Source of the DNA: Azospirillum doebereinerae
GTDB taxonomy: Bacteria > Pseudomonadota > Alphaproteobacteria > Azospirillales > Azospirillaceae
DNA length: 64,000 nt
Assembly (NCBI RefSeq): GCF_003989665.1
Contig: NZ_RZIJ01000016.1
Location: forward strand, 1 to 64,000
Direction of reading: 5' to 3'
Shown: piece by piece, positions 39,499-47,598 of the stretch
How positions within the stretch are numbered: the stretch's first letter is position 1
How the letters are laid out: every line of letters starts with the position of its first letter
The notes under the pieces: model-generated
Databases searched by the model: none
What the model was told of the DNA's origin: nothing
Seen by the model: the letters and a program-made list of their open reading frames with translations, nothing else
Translations under genes and position numbers: made by a program

Positions 39499-39520
39499 TT
39501 TGACTCTTCTTTGACTCTTC
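39499..39520 (+). repeat. Tandem 11-base repeat TTTGACTCTTC
   Basis: Two exact copies are directly abutting (39499-39509 and 39510-39520). Eleven bases is one helical turn, so they may be tandem half-sites for a regulator binding one DNA face. Each copy also contains a TTGACT -35-like element that could serve the glycosyltransferase gene. Confidence 0.6.
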
Positions 39521-39690
39521 TTTTTGAAACCGATATTGGATTTTGCGTTTTCTTGGAACACGGAAGCGGTCGCACGCCGTCGTCGGGTGTACGTCGGATG
39601 GACTCCGCCTCCGCCCGTTCGTCCGGTTGGTCAGGGCACCACGGCGTGGTGCAATGCGCTGCACAATCCCACAACCCTGATGATCGGGAG

Positions 39691-40872
39691 ATGCCCGCCT
39701 TGCGCATCGCCTTCGTCACCCAGAAGATCGTCCGGCACGACGGGCAGGGCCGCGTCAACGCCGTGGTCGTCGCCGAGCTGCTGCGCCGGGGGCACAGCAT
39801 CCTCGCCATCGCCTCCGAGCTGGAGCAGGAGCTTCGCGACCATCCCCGGCTGCGCTGGATCCGCGTGTCGGGCGGCGGCGTGCCGACCCAGCTCGCCAAG
39901 GACCAGATCTTCGCGTGGCGTGCCGGGCGTGCCCTGGCGGCGGCGCGGGCGGAGATCGACCGGGTGGTCGTCAACGGCTTCGTCTGCTGGGCGCGGTCGG
40001 ACGTGAACGTCGTCCATTTCGTGCATTCCGCCTGGATGCGGTCGCCCGTCCACCCGATCCGCAAGCGCATCACACCGCTTAGCCTCTACCGCGCGCTCTA
40101 TACCCTGCTGAACGTCGGGTTCGAGCGCTGGAGCTTCCGCCGCGCCGGGCGGCTGGTCGCCGTGTCGCGCACGGTGCGCGACGAGCTGCTGGCCGACGGC
40201 GTCGCCCCGGCCCGCGTGCGGGTGATCGACAACGGCGTCGACGCGGAGGAATTCCGGCCGGGCACCCCCGACCCCGCCGCGCTGGGCTTCGAGCCGGGCC
40301 GGGCGGTCGCGCTGTTCGTCGGCGACGCGCGGAGCGACCGCAAGAATCTCGACGGCGTGCTGCACGCGCTGACGGCGGTGCCGGATCTGGCGCTGGCCGT
40401 GGTCGGCGACGCGCGGGGCGGGCCGTTCCCGGCGCTGTCGGCGCGCCTCGGGCTGGAGGGCCGGGTGCGCTTCCTCGGCCACCGCCGCGACGTGGCGGCG
40501 CTGATGCGGGCGGCCGACCTGTTCGTCTTCCCGACCCGCTACGAGCCGTTCGGCCTCGTGCTGCTGGAGGCGGCGGCGAGCGGCCTGCCGGTCGTCACCA
40601 CGCGGGTGGCGGGGGCGAGCTGGCTGCTGGCCGACGGGGCCGCCGTCGTGCTCGACGAGCCGGAGCGGGCGGCCGATCTGGTGGCGGCCCTGCGGCGCCT
40701 GGCCGGCGACGCGTCGGAGCGCCGCCGCATGGGCGCCGCCGCCCGCGCCGTCGCCGAGCGCTACGACTGGGTGGTCACCGCCAACGAGCACGCCGACCTG
40801 ATCGAGACCGCCGGCCCGCGCGACCCTGGCCTGGACGTTGAACGCCGCCCGGCTCGGCTCACCGCGTTGTGA
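39691..40872 (+). CDS. GT4-family glycosyltransferase
   Basis: The ATG at 39691 starts a 393-residue GT-B protein. The N-terminal half begins ALRIAFVTQKIVRHDGQGRVNAVVVAELLRRGH. The donor-binding half has VIDNGVDAEEFRP, LFVGDARSDRKNLDGVL, and the family EX7E-like block RYEPFGLVLLEAAASGLPVV. It adds a sugar to a growing polysaccharide or lipid on the cytoplasmic face. It is on the strand opposite to the main exopolysaccharide operon, and its end overlaps the convergent beta-helix gene by 14 bases. Donor and acceptor cannot be told. Confidence 0.88.
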   Translation: MPALRIAFVTQKIVRHDGQGRVNAVVVAELLRRGHSILAIASELEQELRDHPRLRWIRVSGGGVPTQLAKDQIFAWRAGRALAAARAEIDRVVVNGFVCWARSDVNVVHFVHSAWMRSPVHPIRKRITPLSLYRALYTLLNVGFERWSFRRAGRLVAVSRTVRDELLADGVAPARVRVIDNGVDAEEFRPGTPDPAALGFEPGRAVALFVGDARSDRKNLDGVLHALTAVPDLALAVVGDARGGPFPALSARLGLEGRVRFLGHRRDVAALMRAADLFVFPTRYEPFGLVLLEAAASGLPVVTTRVAGASWLLADGAAVVLDEPERAADLVAALRRLAGDASERRRMGAAARAVAERYDWVVTANEHADLIETAGPRDPGLDVERRPARLTAL

Positions 40873-42481
40873 GGCGCAGCTCGACCGTCACCGTGGCGGC
40901 GCCTTCCGCCGCGTCGGTGGTTGCGATCCCGATGGGGGCGGTCGCGCCGTTTCCGGCGTCCACCCGCTGCGGCTGGCCGGCGGCGGGGCGCAGCACGGCG
41001 CCCATGCGGATCGCGGCGGCGGTCTTGGCGACGGGAACCTGACCGGCGGTGGCGATGGGAACGACGTTGCCCGCCGGGCCGCCCGCCATGGCGACGCCCA
41101 GCACCGGCTTGTCAGCCCCGGCCCGCCGCGCCCGGTCGTAGTCGCGTTGCACCAGTTCGCCGCCCGCGACGCCGCCCTCGCCGACGCGCAGGAACTCGCC
41201 GGAGAACTCCACGGCCTGGAAGCGGTTGGCGCGGCAGGCGCGGGCGATGGACAGCGCCGGGACGCCGCCGTCCGGACCGCCGTCGCGGCCCATCCGGACG
41301 AGTTGCTCCCCGTCCTCGAAGCGGTTGCCGACGGCGTCCTCGGCGACGACGACGGCGGTCTCGATGCCGGGGGTGCCGTCGCCGAAGCTGGCGGTGCCGC
41401 CGAGGAACAGGTTGCGCTCCAGTGTCCGCACGACGATCAGCCCGGTGACCGGCCGCCCCGCCAGCCGGTAGCGGGGGAGCAGCGACCCGCTGCACCCGAT
41501 CAGGCTGTTGCCGTGCATCTCCGCCTCCGGCCCCCGGATCCAGCCATTGCCGCAGGCCTCGAAGGCACAGTCGATCAGCTTGTTGTTGGACAGGAAGCTG
41601 CGGGCCGGCGCGCCGTCCTCGGCGAGGATGCCGTAGGGCGAGAAGCCGAAATGGCAGCCGATGAAGCTGCTGTGGTCGATGCCGTTTTCGGGATCCACGG
41701 CGATGGAGGCCAGCGTGTTGCCGGCGAGATCCGCGTCGAGCAGCAGATGGTCGCCGAAGCTCCGCGTCCCCTTCGACCAGTGAACGCCGACGTGGTTCTT
41801 GGCGATCTGGCAGGACAGCAGCGAGGAATGGTCGCGCCACACGTCGACGCCCGCGCGGAACCCGTAAATCCCCAGCCGGTCCAGCACGAAGCGCGAGGTC
41901 ACGGCGACACCGCCCATCCCCGGCGGCGCGTCGCCCGGCCGGTTGCCGGGGCGCGGCCCCAGCAGCGTCAGGTCGGCGATCCGCGTGCGCTGGTAGCCGT
42001 CGCGGTCCGGTCCGCCGTCGCGGCTTCCGGCGCGCAACGCGAAGCGGCCGGGTCCCAGGTCTTCGGTCCAGGACAGCACCGTGGACCGCATGCCGGAGCC
42101 CCGAATCTCGACCTCGTTGAAGGAATCGTCGCCTTGGTCGAGGTTGGGCAGCACAAGGTCGGCGTTCAGCCGGTAGCGGCCGGGCGGCACCGTCACCGTC
42201 CCACCGAAGCCGGAACGCGAGAGGTCCAGGATCGCGCCCTGCAGGGCGGCCCAGTCGCTTTCCTGGTCGAGCGCGGTGGCGTGGGGGTGAACGCGCTGGG
42301 CGTCGCGCAGGGTGCGGAAGCGTTCGGACAGGGGGTGGCTGCGCCCATCGCCGACGGCGCCGCGCTCCTTCAGCGATAGGGCGCCGGGGTCGGGCTGCGA
42401 GCGGGCTGCGCCGGCCAGCAGCAGGGCCGACGCGCCGAGGAACGCGCGGCGACCGAAACGGGGAGGGGGAGTCATGGGCAT
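40859..42481 (-). CDS. Tat-exported parallel beta-helix (pectate-lyase-like) protein
   Basis: The start at 42481 (ATG at 42475 also possible) gives 540 residues with a twin-arginine signal, RFGRRAFLGASALLLAGAA. Residues about 40-420 show the N-terminal AVGDGRS...DWAALQGAILDL...GGTVTVPPGRYRL pattern of Pfam pectate_lyase_3-type beta-helices, followed by repeated short rungs (LLSCQIAKNHVGVHW, SSFIGCHFGFSPYGIL, NKLIDCAFEACGNGW). Such proteins bind or cleave polysaccharides, and in EPS loci may be lyases or epimerases. The last 100 residues are a separate beta domain. Catalytic residues cannot be assigned by eye. It follows the EPS operon on the same strand, after a palindromic spacer. Confidence 0.78.
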   Translation of the reverse strand: MPMTPPPRFGRRAFLGASALLLAGAARSQPDPGALSLKERGAVGDGRSHPLSERFRTLRDAQRVHPHATALDQESDWAALQGAILDLSRSGFGGTVTVPPGRYRLNADLVLPNLDQGDDSFNEVEIRGSGMRSTVLSWTEDLGPGRFALRAGSRDGGPDRDGYQRTRIADLTLLGPRPGNRPGDAPPGMGGVAVTSRFVLDRLGIYGFRAGVDVWRDHSSLLSCQIAKNHVGVHWSKGTRSFGDHLLLDADLAGNTLASIAVDPENGIDHSSFIGCHFGFSPYGILAEDGAPARSFLSNNKLIDCAFEACGNGWIRGPEAEMHGNSLIGCSGSLLPRYRLAGRPVTGLIVVRTLERNLFLGGTASFGDGTPGIETAVVVAEDAVGNRFEDGEQLVRMGRDGGPDGGVPALSIARACRANRFQAVEFSGEFLRVGEGGVAGGELVQRDYDRARRAGADKPVLGVAMAGGPAGNVVPIATAGQVPVAKTAAAIRMGAVLRPAAGQPQRVDAGNGATAPIGIATTDAAEGAATVTVELRLTTR

Positions 42482-42510
42482 GGCCCGCCGCCCCATCCTC
42501 CCTGGCGCCG

Positions 42511-42640
42511 GCCCCCTCTTCCCCCCTCTCCCCAGGGGCAGGGCAATCGCCTTTGGCTCCCTCTCCCGGTGCGGGAGAGGGCTTTGGCGCCATAGGCGGG
42601 AGAGGGGGAAACGGCTGGAAGGGGGGCGGAGACACACGCG
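42511..42640. repeat. REP-like palindromic element in the EPS region
   Basis: Pyrimidine-rich and purine-rich arms alternate here, including CCCTCTCCC-GGTGC-GGGAGAGGG near 42561-42588 and a further GGCGGGAGAGGGGG arm. The sequence is of the same family as the elements at 29.4, 55.3 and 58.9 kb. It lies between the minus-strand GT4 gene and the beta-helix gene and may end or trim the operon transcript. Confidence 0.7.
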
Positions 42641-42653
42641 CCCCATCCCCCGC

Positions 42654-43922
42654 TCACGGCGTGCATGGCTCGACCCGCATCGCCGTGGCGGAGCCAGCCC
42701 CGACGACGCCCCCGCGCAGAGCCTGCGCGTAGACCTCCTCCAGCCGGTCGAGGTGGCGGTCGAGCGTGAAGGGCGCCCGCCAGTAACGCTCGTGCGCCGC
42801 CCGCCCCATCCGCGCCGCCGTCGCGCCGTCGCCCAGCACCCGCAGGCATCGCGCCAGATCGCCGGCGTCGCCGCTGCGGAACAGCAGGCCGTTGCGGCCC
42901 TCCTCCACCGCTTCCGCCGCCGCGCAATTGTCGCTGACGACGACGGGGACGCCGTTCGCCAACGCCTCGTAGGCGGCCAGCCCGAAGGTCTCGTACCACA
43001 GCGACGGCACCACCAGCGCCCGCGCTCCCCGAATCGCCGCGTGCACCTCCGCAGCGCCTTGCCAGCCCGTCAGCTCGGCGTCCGGCCGGTGGCGGCGGAT
43101 CGCGCCGGCCTCGCCGCCGTCGCCGACGAAGCGCACGGGCGCGCCGGCCAGCGCCGCCGCCTCGGCCAGCAGCGCGGCGCCCTTCTCGCGCGACAGGCGG
43201 CCGACGAACAGCATGGGACGGTTTTCCGCCACTGGGGCGGGGCCGTGGTTCTCCACCTCGACCGGGTTCGGGATCGCGACGGTGGCGGTGCCGGGCGGCA
43301 GGTGCGGCGCGACGACGGCGCGCTGGCGGTCGCTGAGCGTGACCAGAATCATCCCCCGCGTGAATCCGCCCGACAGCGCGCCGGCCGCGTGGCGCGCCGC
43401 GCGCCACAGCTTGTGGTGCGGCGCGCGGGCGTCGCAGGAAGTGGTGAGGCAGGCGGCCGACAGGGCGCGGCGTTCGCAGTTCCGCCCGGCGGGAAACTCG
43501 AAGAAGGCGCCGTTCGGGCAGAGCGGGAAATAATCATGCAGGGTCAGCAGCACCGGCAGTCCCGATCGGCGGCAGACCGGGAAGACGCTGGGCGACAGCG
43601 CCTTGGCCCAGCCGTGGATGTGCAGCACGGTGTCGCCGGGGGGACAGCCGTCGATCACGGCGGCCAGCCGCCGCGCCGCGACGCCGTTCCACACCCCGCG
43701 CAAGGCGGCCTCCACCCGGCTGGCGGCACCCAGCAGGTCGGTCTGCTCCAGGCAATGCACCGTGATGTTCGCGGCTTTCAGCTCATCGGCGACCGGGGCG
43801 ACGGCGGCGACGAAGACCACGCGGTGCCCGCGCCGCGCCAAGCCCGCCGCCCCGGCGATGGCGACCTTCGCCAAGCCGCCCGAGGCGTGCGCGTGGTCGC
43901 AGAGGATGACGACGGTGCTCAT
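42654..43922 (-). CDS. GT4-family glycosyltransferase
   Basis: The 422-residue GT-B protein has the N-terminal STVVILCDHAHASGGLAKVAIAGAAGLARRGH and donor-site blocks VAIPNPVEVE, LFVGRLSREKGAALLAEAAALA and LWYETFGLAAYEALANGVPVVVSD. A Cys-containing stretch (ERRALSAACLTTSCDARAP, about 148-166) recalls EPS glycosyltransferases with a zinc- or disulfide-like loop. Its ATG overlaps the TGA of the preceding gene by four bases (ATGA), so it belongs to the EPS operon. It likely adds one sugar of the repeat unit. Confidence 0.88.
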   Translation of the reverse strand: MSTVVILCDHAHASGGLAKVAIAGAAGLARRGHRVVFVAAVAPVADELKAANITVHCLEQTDLLGAASRVEAALRGVWNGVAARRLAAVIDGCPPGDTVLHIHGWAKALSPSVFPVCRRSGLPVLLTLHDYFPLCPNGAFFEFPAGRNCERRALSAACLTTSCDARAPHHKLWRAARHAAGALSGGFTRGMILVTLSDRQRAVVAPHLPPGTATVAIPNPVEVENHGPAPVAENRPMLFVGRLSREKGAALLAEAAALAGAPVRFVGDGGEAGAIRRHRPDAELTGWQGAAEVHAAIRGARALVVPSLWYETFGLAAYEALANGVPVVVSDNCAAAEAVEEGRNGLLFRSGDAGDLARCLRVLGDGATAARMGRAAHERYWRAPFTLDRHLDRLEEVYAQALRGGVVGAGSATAMRVEPCTP

Positions 43923-45127
43923 GATGCCGGCCCGTCGTTCGATGGCAGCCCGGTTTCGGCGAGCGCGCCGTCGTAGACCCGCCCGACCCGCGCGGCGATC
44001 ACCGGCCAGTCGAAGTGGCGGCGGGCGTAGGTCTGGCAGGCGTCGCGGCCGGGCAGGCGGCGGGCGCCGGTCAGCGCCTCGGCCAGCCCGGCGGCAAGCG
44101 CGGGAGCGTCCGCGCCGTCGAGGACGAGGTCACCGTCCAGCCCCTCCACCACCTCGGGCAGGCCGCCGACCGGGGTGACCAGCACCGGAGTGCCCGCCGC
44201 CAGCGATTCCAGCGCGGTCAGGCCGAAGCCCTCCAGCGCCTGCGAGGGCATCACGCAGAGGTCGGCGGCGCGGTAGGCCAGCGGCAGCCGCGCGTCGGGC
44301 ACGAAGCCGAGCAGCCGGACATGGTCCTCCAGCCCCAGCGCCTGGATGCGGTCGCGCAGCGCCTCTTCCTCCGGGCCGCGTCCCGCGATCAGCAGCAGCG
44401 CGTCGGGCACGCGGGCGCGCAGTTCCACCATGGCGTCGAGCAGCGCCGTCAGCCCCATGCGCCGCACCAGCCGCCGCACGGTGAGGACGATCGGCCGTCC
44501 CTGCGGCCAGCCGAGCCGCTCGCGCGCCGTGGGACGGTCCTCGGGGATGGCGAAGCGGGTGGCGTCGACCCCGCCGGCCACACGGTGAATGCGCTCTTCC
44601 GGCACGCGGTAGCGCTCGCGCAGGATCGTCTCGAAGGCGCGCGACAGCACGACGAAACGGGCGGCGCGACGGTAGACCAGCCGCTCGATCAGGAATTTCA
44701 GGCGGACGGCCAGCGGGCCGGCGCCCTCGGCGGCGCTCTCCAGCGCCCAGGGGCCGTGGAAATGCACCACCAGCGGGCGGTGGCGCAGGGCGGGCAGAGC
44801 GGCGACGGTGTTCAACGCGAAATGCGAGGCCACCAGATCGGGGTCGTGCCGGCGCAGCGCCGAGCCGACCCCCGCCCGCGCCGCCGCCATCCGCCGGGGC
44901 AGCGACGCCGTGGGCGGCGCGAAGGAGGCGACGCGCCGCCCGCTCTCCGCCTCCGCCGCCCCCGAGCCCAGCACCAGCCCGAACACCGAGAAGCCGGCAC
45001 CCGGCAAATGGTTGGCGAGGTGGTAGAAGACGTTCTCGGCCCCGCCATGGCTTTCGGGGAACCAGCCGAGGCCCAGTTGAAGCACCGCCCGGCCGCCGCT
45101 CACCGCACCGTTCATCGCGTCGCTCAT
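43919..45127 (-). CDS. GT4-family glycosyltransferase
   Basis: The 402-residue GT-B enzyme opens with a Gly-rich acceptor loop (LQLGLGWFPESHGGAENVFYHLANHL). The C-terminal donor site shows GGVDATRFA, ILTVRRLVRRMGLTALLDAM and EGFGLTALESLAAGTPVLVTPVGGLPEVV. The start ATG overlaps the stop of the ligase-like gene by four bases, and its own stop overlaps the next GT4 start by four, so translation is probably coupled along the operon. The sugar specificity is unknown. Confidence 0.9.
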   Translation of the reverse strand: MSDAMNGAVSGGRAVLQLGLGWFPESHGGAENVFYHLANHLPGAGFSVFGLVLGSGAAEAESGRRVASFAPPTASLPRRMAAARAGVGSALRRHDPDLVASHFALNTVAALPALRHRPLVVHFHGPWALESAAEGAGPLAVRLKFLIERLVYRRAARFVVLSRAFETILRERYRVPEERIHRVAGGVDATRFAIPEDRPTARERLGWPQGRPIVLTVRRLVRRMGLTALLDAMVELRARVPDALLLIAGRGPEEEALRDRIQALGLEDHVRLLGFVPDARLPLAYRAADLCVMPSQALEGFGLTALESLAAGTPVLVTPVGGLPEVVEGLDGDLVLDGADAPALAAGLAEALTGARRLPGRDACQTYARRHFDWPVIAARVGRVYDGALAETGLPSNDGPAS

Positions 45128-46572
45128 CGCACCCCCCGCATCGCCAAGCCATGAGTCTTCGCCGCCAGCCCCAGCCCCAGGAAGAACCAGAAGCCGACTC
45201 CCGTCACCTTCACCAGCGTGTGCTCGAAGACCATGCAGGCCAGCATGGTCAGCACCACCGCCTCGCAGCACCGAGCGGCCGGGTCGGGCGGCGCTCCGCC
45301 CCGGCGCAGCAGCACCACCAGCAGCACGACGATGCCGCCGACGTAGCCCAACGTGCCGAACCAGCCCAGCTCGTAGGGGACGCGCATCACGCCGCTGTCG
45401 AAATAGGCCATGACGCCGAGCTGGCCGTCGTTCGACAGCTTGGTCGCGGTGTCCACGGTGCCGAGCCCGGCCCCGGCCACCTCGGTCAGCGCCTGGGCCA
45501 GGAAGCGGCCGTAGAACTCCTGCCGCTCCTGGTAGCTGCGGTCGTTCTCCATGGAGTTCAGCGAGTCGAAGCGGGCCATGATGGCGTCGTTGATCCGGGG
45601 CACCGCCAGCAGCGGCAAGGCCGCCACCAGCAGCGCCGCCCCGAAGGCCAGCAGCCGCAGGCGGTGGCGCCCCGGCATGGTCAGCAGCAGCCACGCGAAG
45701 GCGAACAGCCCTCCCAGCCACGCGGCGCGGACCAGGCTCAGCAACAGGCTGGCCAAGGCGAGCGCGCCGGCCAGCGGCACCAGGGGACCGCGCGCCGCCG
45801 GCAGCAGCGCCAGACCGGTGATCAGCAGGAAGGCCAGCGGCCCCGACGAGTTCAGCGTGCTGAACACCCGCACCCGCATCGGCAGTGGATCGCCCTGGTT
45901 GGTCATGCCGACGTCGACCAGCCAGCGGGCGTCCCAGGGCGGCATGACGAAATACTGGATCAGGCCGTAGCCGCCGACCACCACCAGCCCCAGCACGAAG
46001 GCGCGCAGCACCGCGTCGCGCATCTCCGGGTAGAGCGGCCAATGGAAGGCGACGTAGATCCCCAGCGTCACCGGCACCAGCCAGTTCAGCAGCCCGAAGG
46101 TCGCCGCCGCCGCGCCGGCCTGGGCGATGCCCACCGCGTAGGCGTAGAGCAGCCCGGCGATCACCGGCGCGAAGCCGACATAGGCGCGGTAGCGCAGCAT
46201 CGGCAGATAGGCGGCCAGCGTTCCCCAGGTCAGCGCGCCGACCAGGAAGGGGGTGACCATCACCGGGCTGATGCTGCTCCAGCCGCTCTGGAAATCGACC
46301 AGCCGGCGGATCTCGGGCGTGAGGAACCACAGCCACCACGTGAAGGCGACGAAGCGGGCGGGATCGCGCGCCACCAGCAGCGCGCCGACCGCCAGGGCGC
46401 CGGCCGGAAAGACGAGGCCGAGCAGCCCGGCCTGACCGACCAGCAGGATCGCGGCGACCAGGAACCAGAAGACCGTCGGCGCGAGCTTGGCGAGCGAGGG
46501 CAGCCCGCCGCCGAGGCCGGAGGCCGGAACGGGAGAGGCCGATGCGGTATCGATGTCGTTCGCGGCGCTCAT
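45124..46572 (-). CDS. O-antigen-ligase/Wzy-like membrane protein
   Basis: The 482-residue protein has about eleven hydrophobic spans and a large periplasmic loop (about 320-400, with RFDSLNSMENDRSYQERQEFYGRFLAQAL and a following GAGLGTVD) as in the Wzy_C/WaaL family. The Arg and Glu residues in that loop are where ligases and polymerases keep their active site. In an operon with a flippase and a Wzc-like protein, polymerase of the repeat unit (Wzy role) is the most likely function. The start ATG overlaps the GT2 stop by four bases. Confidence 0.85.
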   Translation of the reverse strand: MSAANDIDTASASPVPASGLGGGLPSLAKLAPTVFWFLVAAILLVGQAGLLGLVFPAGALAVGALLVARDPARFVAFTWWLWFLTPEIRRLVDFQSGWSSISPVMVTPFLVGALTWGTLAAYLPMLRYRAYVGFAPVIAGLLYAYAVGIAQAGAAAATFGLLNWLVPVTLGIYVAFHWPLYPEMRDAVLRAFVLGLVVVGGYGLIQYFVMPPWDARWLVDVGMTNQGDPLPMRVRVFSTLNSSGPLAFLLITGLALLPAARGPLVPLAGALALASLLLSLVRAAWLGGLFAFAWLLLTMPGRHRLRLLAFGAALLVAALPLLAVPRINDAIMARFDSLNSMENDRSYQERQEFYGRFLAQALTEVAGAGLGTVDTATKLSNDGQLGVMAYFDSGVMRVPYELGWFGTLGYVGGIVVLLVVLLRRGGAPPDPAARCCEAVVLTMLACMVFEHTLVKVTGVGFWFFLGLGLAAKTHGLAMRGVR

Positions 46573-47549
46573 GCCGCCGTCTCCCGGCCATCTTTCTCTC
46601 GACGGTCCGTCTTCCCGTCGCGGAATCCGGCGACGCGGCCGCGCAGGGTGGCGCGCAGCTTGGCCGCCGCGTGGCGGTCGCGGCGCAGCAGGGCCAGCCG
46701 CAACCCCTGGACCAGCCCTGGAAACTCGCTGGTGCCGACCAGCAGCGCCCAGGCGGCGAAGACCGCGCGGTTGGCCGGGCCGAAATGGGCCATCAGCGCC
46801 AGCGTGTCGTTGAAGGCGGCGTTCTCCTTGGCCTGCGGGTGGAAGCCGGCCTCCCCGCGCCGGTCGATGTCGTGGCGGGTGCTGGGGAAATGATCGACCG
46901 CGACGTTCGGGTCGTAGACCAGCCGCCAGCCCCGCCGCCGCATCCGCAGCGAGAAATCCAGCTCGTTCTGGACCTGGGCGCCGGTGCCGCGCAGCCGCGT
47001 GTTCAGGCGCAGGTCGCCGATGGCCGAGCGCCGGAAGCTCCAGTTGGCGCCCTTCAGCACGTCGACGTCGCGCGCGGGGCCGGTGCCGATGTGGTGGTTG
47101 CCGATCACCCGGCCGAACCATTGCAGCCGGCCGACGTCCCGCGCCGCGCCGGTTTCGGGCACGCCGTCGTGGAAGACGTGGTCGCGGCCGCCGACGCCGC
47201 CGATGCGGTCGTCGGCGTGGTACCACGCCTCGATGCGCTCCAGCCAGTCGGGGTGCGGGGCGGCGTCGTCGTCGGTGATGGCGACGACCGCGCCTCGCGC
47301 GTGGTCGATGCCGCGGTTGATCGCGGCGACCACGCCCGGCACTGTCACCGCGACGATGTCGAGCGGCAGGGCCTCCGCGAACGCCTGCGCGGCGTCGGCG
47401 GAGCGGGTGTCCTCCGGGCGCACGGTGACGACGACCTGGGACGGCGGCAGCGTCTGCCGGGTGAGCGCCGCAAGGCAGTGGACCAGACGGTCGGGCCGGC
47501 GGTAGGTCGGCACGATCACCGTCACGGGGAAACGGGTCTCGGTCTGCAT
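46569..47549 (-). CDS. GT2-family glycosyltransferase
   Basis: The 326-residue GT-A enzyme has FPVTVIVPTYRRPDRLVHCLAALTRQ at the start, the DXD-type metal motif in AITDDDAAPHPDWLERI (about 90-106), and a later ELDFSLRMRRRGWRLVYDPNVAVDHFP block typical of GT2 proteins. It is cytoplasmic with a basic C-terminus that may touch the membrane. It belongs to the EPS operon; its stop overlaps the ligase-like start. The sugar donor is unknown. Confidence 0.9.
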   Translation of the reverse strand: MQTETRFPVTVIVPTYRRPDRLVHCLAALTRQTLPPSQVVVTVRPEDTRSADAAQAFAEALPLDIVAVTVPGVVAAINRGIDHARGAVVAITDDDAAPHPDWLERIEAWYHADDRIGGVGGRDHVFHDGVPETGAARDVGRLQWFGRVIGNHHIGTGPARDVDVLKGANWSFRRSAIGDLRLNTRLRGTGAQVQNELDFSLRMRRRGWRLVYDPNVAVDHFPSTRHDIDRRGEAGFHPQAKENAAFNDTLALMAHFGPANRAVFAAWALLVGTSEFPGLVQGLRLALLRRDRHAAAKLRATLRGRVAGFRDGKTDRREKDGRETAA

Positions 47550-47566
47550 GGCGGTCTCCCTCCTTG

Positions 47567-47594
47567 GTTGTCCCCCTCCCGCCTCGGGAGAGGG
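47567..47594. repeat. Short CCCTCCC/GGGAGGG-type palindrome between EPS genes
   Basis: CCCCTCCCG and CGGGAGAGGG arms pair closely in the 49-base gap between the GT2 and GT4 genes of the operon. It belongs to the same purine/pyrimidine palindrome class as the longer REP-like elements and may modulate read-through or mRNA decay between the two genes. Confidence 0.5.
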
Positions 47595-47598
47595 CGCG

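Larger units (their letters stand above)
39368..39690. other. AT-rich divergent control region with repeats
   Basis: This 323-base region between the CBM60-like gene (minus) and a glycosyltransferase gene (plus) is the most AT-rich intergenic stretch in the right half of the window. It holds a perfect 13-base palindrome and a tandem 11-base repeat, listed separately. The frame that runs upstream of 39691 shows no protein features, so the region is treated as non-coding. Confidence 0.5.

Noticed and set aside
43919-46591. One 890-codon frame that fuses a glycosyltransferase to an upstream unrelated stretch
   Set aside because: Only the part from the ATG at 45127 has glycosyltransferase features; the upstream part is the out-of-frame shadow of the ligase-like gene, which is clearly coding in another frame.
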